This document shows, in pieces, positions 20,893 to 25,689 of a stretch of 25,689 nucleotides of DNA (its first letter is position 1; every line of letters begins with the position of its first letter). The DNA is taken from the NCBI GenBank assembly GCA_004154925.1, contig QJNS01000485.1, positions 1-25,689 of the forward strand, written 5' to 3'. The notes under the pieces were generated by a model that saw nothing but the letters and a program-made list of their open reading frames with translations, did not search any database and was not told where the DNA came from. Origin of the DNA: Monosporascus cannonballus (taxonomy: Eukaryota > Ascomycota > Sordariomycetes > Xylariales). The position numbers and the translations under genes are program-made.

Positions 20893-23640
20893 ATGAGTTC
20901 TACCGTATCCCCGTCAAAGGGTCCGCCAAATCAGCAAAACCACCTTCCGCCACCACAGCAAATGAGCACGAGTCCTCCTCAGCACCATGCGCAATTGCCC
21001 TCCATTCCGCCACAGGCAGCTTCCCCCCCTAGTAAGCGCGACTTGAAGTCGTGGTGGAAGCGCTTCCAAAGCCAATCCAAGAGTCAAGAGAGTCATGGTA
21101 AGCCTTCGCCCCTTCGGACCAATACGTCACCTCTGGTTCCGTCCATCTCGACCTTCTATTTGCTTTGTTCACCGACTCGGCCACGTCTTCTCGTTCTCTT
21201 GTCCGTCTTCGCCTTTGTTTCTGGCGGAGAGAACCACTATTCCGTCATCTATCACTTCTTCGATCCTTTGTTCAAGCGACCAATTTGATTGTTCCAAACC
21301 TATGTCTGGCACGCTGCTGCTCCTCAACTTGGCCCGCAGGGGAACTGGCACCACCTGCGAAGCAACAGAGACCATCCATCATCATTATGCGCAAAGTTCC
21401 AAAGTTGAAACCCCTAGTTAATTCCGCCTCTACAGAACCTAAGCCCCAGGGCATTTTCGGCGTTCCTCTCCGAGACAGCATAACTTATGCTAATGTCGCT
21501 ATCTCTCTTGTTGACGAAGATGGCAAGAGTTATATATACGGGTATGTGCCGATTGTGGTCGCCAAGTGTGGTGTATTTCTAAAGGAGCACGGTAAGTGGA
21601 TGCCGCGGCAAGACTTGATGATCCCTTCTTGCTGACGGTCCTGGCGTAGCCACCGACATCGAGGGGATCTTCCGCCTGAGCGGCTCCGAGAAGCGAATCA
21701 AGGAGTTGAAGGCGCAATTCGACTCGCCCGACCGCTACGGGAAGGGCCTGGTTTGGAAAGGGTACACGGTCCACGATGCTGCTAATGTGCTGCGGAGATA
21801 TTTGAACGACTTGCCCGAGCCTGTCGTGCCACTGGATCTTTACGAACGATTTCGAGAACCATTGCGAGGTCATACCAGGCAAGCCGTGGGTGATTCCGAA
21901 GGAACACAGCTTGTAGAAGGCTTCGACGAGCGCGAAGCCATCGTCAAGTACCAGCAGCTTATCAAGGAGCTACCTCCGCTAAACCGTCAGCTACTACTCT
22001 ATATTCTGGACTTACTGGCCGTCTTTGCTGCGAAGGCCGATTTGAATCGTATGACGGCTCAGAACCTGGCGGCCATCTTTCAGCCTGGGATGCTGTCTCA
22101 TCCAGCACATGCCATGGCGCCTGAGGAGTATCGATTAAATCAGTGTGTCATCATCTTCCTCATCGAGAATCAAGATCATTTCTTGATAGGAATGCAAGGA
22201 ACCGGCACGGACGAGAAGACAAAACAGGAGATTGAGAAGGGAACGCCAGTTATCACGACACCTGCATCTCCAAACCGCGTCTCCGGCGTCAACCGGACTG
22301 CCTCCACTTCGAGCGCTGGCGCTGAAAGCGTTAGCAGAGATGGCATGATCCGTAGGAACCGCTCGACATCGTCTCGGCATTCGCGTCGTTCTAATGGCGC
22401 GTCGACGCCAAACAGCCCTGCGCTGGTCACGGCCCCAACTGGTGGCTTAGCCAGGAGTAACACGGTTCCGTCAAAGAAATCTCCCCGCGTTCCTTCGGGG
22501 AGGTTTACTTCTCGGCAGGAATCGCCGGCGGTGGCAATGGCTCCGGCCTCTCCTTCACCGGCCAACGCGGTCGTGGAGCACCCCCAGACCGTGTCTGAAG
22601 AAGTCGCGGCGGCGTCGCCGGATCGGTCGCCAGGGCCGCACGTGCCCGGCCGAAGTCAGGAAAGGCTATTGGACCCGAGTATGGAAGCCACCACGCCCGC
22701 CAAGGAACGGAACCTGCAAAGTCTCTTCCAACGGTCACCAGCGGCTGAGGGCGAAAAGCGACAGCCGAATAAACTACGGAAGAGACGGATGCCAAGCAGT
22801 GCCAACCCGAGTGCGCATAGTTCAACGTCATCTCTACCCCATCCTACCACCGCCACTCCGGTAAATGAATCCGCGGACTCCATGGAGCAGAAGACTAACC
22901 CGGACATCAACGGAGTCGGTAACAGCGCCCCCGCCAACACACCATCCGAGCCGACTCCCCGCGCATCCCAGGTACCGCCAACCCATCCTGTGGAGGCTGA
23001 ACCTGATAACAGGAGAACCTTGAAGCCAACGCCGTCGCCGCCGACTTCTTTACACTCATCTTTCAACGATGGTTCCGACGCGGATCAAGTTCTAGAAGAG
23101 GCCTCTCTAGCTACTTCTCCTGACCACCAGGACAGGGAGAAGAAGCGGCGGTGGCGCATATCACGACGCAAGGAGGATATGACATATACGCCGGGTCAGA
23201 ATTTAGGTGTGAATAGCCATGCCGAAATGAGTACCTCTACCGTCGGCAGTGGAAGTAAACCGAGAAAGAGCTGGACCGGCGATTCTGCAGACGTCGCGGC
23301 TACCCTTGCGGAAAGCGAAACGGGGAGCAAGGAAAAAGATGAGTCCAAGGGCCCTATTGGTTGGATTAAGAATAAATACCGAGAAGCCAAGGAGACTGCC
23401 GAGCTGAAGCGGACCAAATCACCGCCTGGCGATCAAAGCCACAGAATGATGTCTCCAAGCGGGAGAAGCTTGGATATCCGGAGGAAGTCAGAGGAGAAAC
23501 ATATGCCAGCATCACCACCTCTCCACGGGCTCTCCCATGTTCCTCCCTCGGATGCCAACCCAGCACCGCATAATGTGCCACTACCAATATCGCCACCACC
23601 GACGCAGACTACACACGAGGAGCAATCCCGAAACTCTTAG
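20893..23640 (+). CDS. SAC7: Rho GTPase-activating protein, Sac7-like
   Basis: This GAP stimulates GTP hydrolysis by Rho1-type GTPases and so dampens cell-wall integrity and actin signalling. Three exons, 20893-21097, 21340-21591 and 21650-23640, give 815 residues; both junctions are phase 1 (Gly69 and Ala153 are split). The second intron is 58 nt with a GCTGAC branch site. The N-terminus is Pro/Gln/Ser-rich and disordered. The RhoGAP domain spans about 106-332: GIFGVPL (106-112), YGYVPIVVAKCG, then EGIFRLSGS with the arginine finger R161, and LPEPVVP (207-213). The rest is a long Ser/Pro/Thr-rich tail with basic patches (EKKRRWRISRRKED) and many SP/TP sites, suggesting phosphorylation and membrane or partner binding. 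The block order and the tail fit fungal Sac7/Bag7 relatives rather than Rga or Bem types. The ATG at 20893 has A at -3. Confidence 0.93.
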
Positions 23641-25321
23641 GAAGAGGCGGCTATGCGCATGGGTGATCGATCTATTTGGGTGGGATATGGCGTTTTTAGG
23701 GATTGACGATCAGGGGAATCCGGTCCTCGAGAAGAGGCGGTCGCCCGCAGTGTGATACATTGCCGCAGAACACGCCCGAATTGCTCTGATGAATGGAGCG
23801 GCTTCCAAAACTTTTGTGGGGGTTGCCGGGGGAGGTGCTAGGATCGGAACCATGGTTTTTGCCTTCCCCCTTCTCGGGATTTGCGCCTCTCTTCCGAGCG
23901 AGGGCGAGAGAGCTTCGAGCGAAAGTCATTTCCATCAACGGATACCCCCCGTCACGATTATTATAATGTCTTGGTCACGGTTTCTGTAATGTCATATCTC
24001 GATCTTGTTTTTCCTCTTAGGATCTCTTATTTTCGAACAAATCTTTCCGCAAAGCGATATTATAGGCGACGGTTTTCTCAAGGCCTTTTTTTGTCCAATC
24101 CAATGCAATAGGAGATTGGGTCTGTCGCGAGGTTTCAACGTCTGTCTTCTACACTTGGTCATTTCTCACGCGAGCTGGAGTGCAAGGAGTTCCTAAAAGA
24201 TCTTGTATGGACGACGATGATGATATTATGCGGTACAGTGATTGTATGTTAAAGACTTTTATCTTCAGTGCCTGGGGGGGACGGCGACATGGCTCTGGTT
24301 TTGCCATTCAATCCACCTGGGCCGGTATGGGAAAGAGAAATCTTAAAGGGTGATTTCGACGGCGGTCTCTAGCGGTAGATATTCTGTGTCAATATCGAAC
24401 TCAGGAGGAAGCTAGGTAACCTTACCCAACTAGCAATGCCTGCCTAGATATGCTTGCATTCACAGGTGTTGTCTATCACGGTGATAGTTTGTACCGGGGT
24501 GCAGGGGATTGACTATACATGGAGCATCACGGGGCAGCGTCATGGTACTGACTTATTAGCGGTGTTGCTGTTGCATGCGTCTCGGTCCGGCCATTGACAG
24601 CAAATTGCATTCCCCGGGAAAAGATACAGGCCTTCCCTAATGGGAGGCGTTTTGTTGTATCCCTGAAGGTAGCTTCGTGAGTGAGTCATGAGAGAGACTT
24701 GGCTGACGACTTTGGGCCATCTATCCTTCTCTCCTCCTCCGACGAGGACGGGACCGGTCCCTTCAGCTGAAGAACAAATGTGGTTAACCCTGGGAGATAA
24801 GTTAGTCAACGTCTTAGCTCAGCCCTCGGAACCTCCCGCGGCCCAGTTCATGATTATACCACTTTATGCAGGCGGCCCAGAACACACGCCAAGCTGCTTT
24901 TTCACATTCCTCCCCTCGACATACATATGTCGAATGAGGAGAAAGCTGGCGGGTTGGCTTGTTCCGTTGGCTGGGTGGAAATCGATCGAATAAGCGCAGC
25001 TTCCTGGGTTGCTGCTGCCTCGGCAAAGACCTTGCTTTGCTTGTTCAAGCTGTCGTTGTTTAGTAAACAAGCAATAAGGAACCGAGGTTTAGCAACCATC
25101 CACTCAATCCACCACCACTTGCATCCATCGGTTATCACCTGCGGTAGTAATATATATCCCCCTGCTGTTTTGAATTCCGCGATTATTTCTGGTCTCCAAG
25201 TGCTTTGACGGCTGCACATTTATTGTCCGCCACGTCTCAGACCTGCGACTGTTTCTTGTTTAGTTGGCGTAGACTACTTACTGCCTGCTTATTTCGCGTG
25301 AAGGCGCTGTCCATATACGCG
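23641..25321. other. 1.7 kb spacer, no gene supported
   Basis: This carries the RhoGAP 3' end and the promoter of the gene at the right edge. Open frames here, including pairs overlapping on opposite strands at 24540-25219, lack motifs and are taken as chance. AT-rich TAATATATAT near 25147 could contribute to the promoter of the right-hand gene. Confidence 0.5.
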
Positions 25322-25689
25322 ATGGCCTCCTTCGTCGATCTGAGCAAGAACTACTCTCTGTTCTCGGTAAGAAACATACCTGCTGCTCTCTGGGATTCCT
25401 GTCCTTACTCGGAATATTACCACGAGGATGCGACGAGGCCGGAACTTGGAACTTTATGCATATAGAGAGTTCACGACTGACCCCGGAGTTATACGATAAG
25501 ATACCCGTCGCCGTGGTCCTTGGCATGCTGCCCGAAATCTACGGCAAGAGCATCTCCTCCCCGAAGAGGATCTACGACAACGAGAACCCGAGGGGCTACC
25601 GGGACAACATCAGGAATGCCCAGAACATCGATGTGAAGGTTAGTCGAGGTTCCTCTTCTTTTCTTCTTCTTCTTGGGGGGGGGGGGGGG
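25322..25689 (+). CDS. Probable MAPEG-family membrane protein, 5' part only
   Basis: Two exons are visible, 25322-25366 (15 residues) and 25468-25638 (57 residues). The gene then enters an intron (donor GTTAGT at 25639) and is cut by the window end, so it is partial. The N-terminus MASFVDLSKNYSLFS followed by a hydrophobic segment (IPVAVVLGMLPEIYG) and YDNENPR resembles fungal MAPEG proteins, small four-helix membrane proteins related to microsomal glutathione S-transferases. The key catalytic region would lie in the missing part, so enzyme activity cannot be judged. The acceptor for exon 2 (AG at 25466-25467) was chosen because nearby alternatives run into stop codons. The family call is from remembered sequence pattern, not a search. 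Confidence 0.6.
25675..25689. other. Terminal poly-G run (contig edge)
   Basis: A run of 15 G closes the window inside an intron of the last gene. Together with the poly-C at the start it forms outward-facing poly-G at both ends, most simply a read-end artefact (inference). Confidence 0.9.

Overview
This window reads as nuclear DNA from a filamentous ascomycete (Pezizomycotina). Genes carry short GT-AG introns (48 to 242 nt) with CTAAC/CTGAC-type branch sites, spacers between genes are long, and the proteins are fungal in type: an Atg1 kinase, a Sac7-like RhoGAP, a class-II fungal P450 and Gpi10. The many ACCTA/TAGGTA motifs in the spacers and the look of the proteins suggest Sordariomycetes, but that is inference. 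The window appears to be a complete contig: it starts with 17 C and ends with 15 G, i.e. outward-facing poly-G at both ends, which looks like a read-end artefact.

Layout, left to right. Positions 69-560 (minus): small Cys-rich protein of unknown function. Positions 857-2718 (minus): six-exon, intact cytochrome P450 with a spliced N-terminal membrane anchor. Positions 2719-4628: spacer. Positions 4629-6745 (minus): five-exon GPI mannosyltransferase 3 (GPI10/PIG-B). About 1.0 kb of shared divergent promoter follows. Positions 7772-9201 (plus): three-exon ornithine aminotransferase. Positions 9202-12976: a 3.8 kb spacer whose last 0.55 kb looks like an ATG-depleted 5' leader. Positions 12977-16137 (plus): two-exon ATG1 autophagy kinase. 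Positions 16138-20892: long spacer with two weak minus-strand small-gene candidates (17405-17692 and 18189-18557), a microsatellite, and a uORF-rich leader. Positions 20893-23640 (plus): three-exon SAC7-type RhoGAP. From 25322 to the right end (plus): the first two exons of a probable MAPEG-family membrane protein, cut by the contig end.

The genes are mostly conserved housekeeping functions (GPI-anchor synthesis, arginine/ornithine catabolism, autophagy, Rho1 signalling) plus one accessory oxidase. They do not form an obvious pathway or cluster. I found no mobile element, CRISPR, rRNA or tRNA gene, and no convincing new multi-gene system. The most useful leads are a single short uORF in an otherwise ATG-free stretch before ATG1, four uORFs before the RhoGAP gene, an unrecognised Cys-rich protein, and a possible two-exon microprotein gene.
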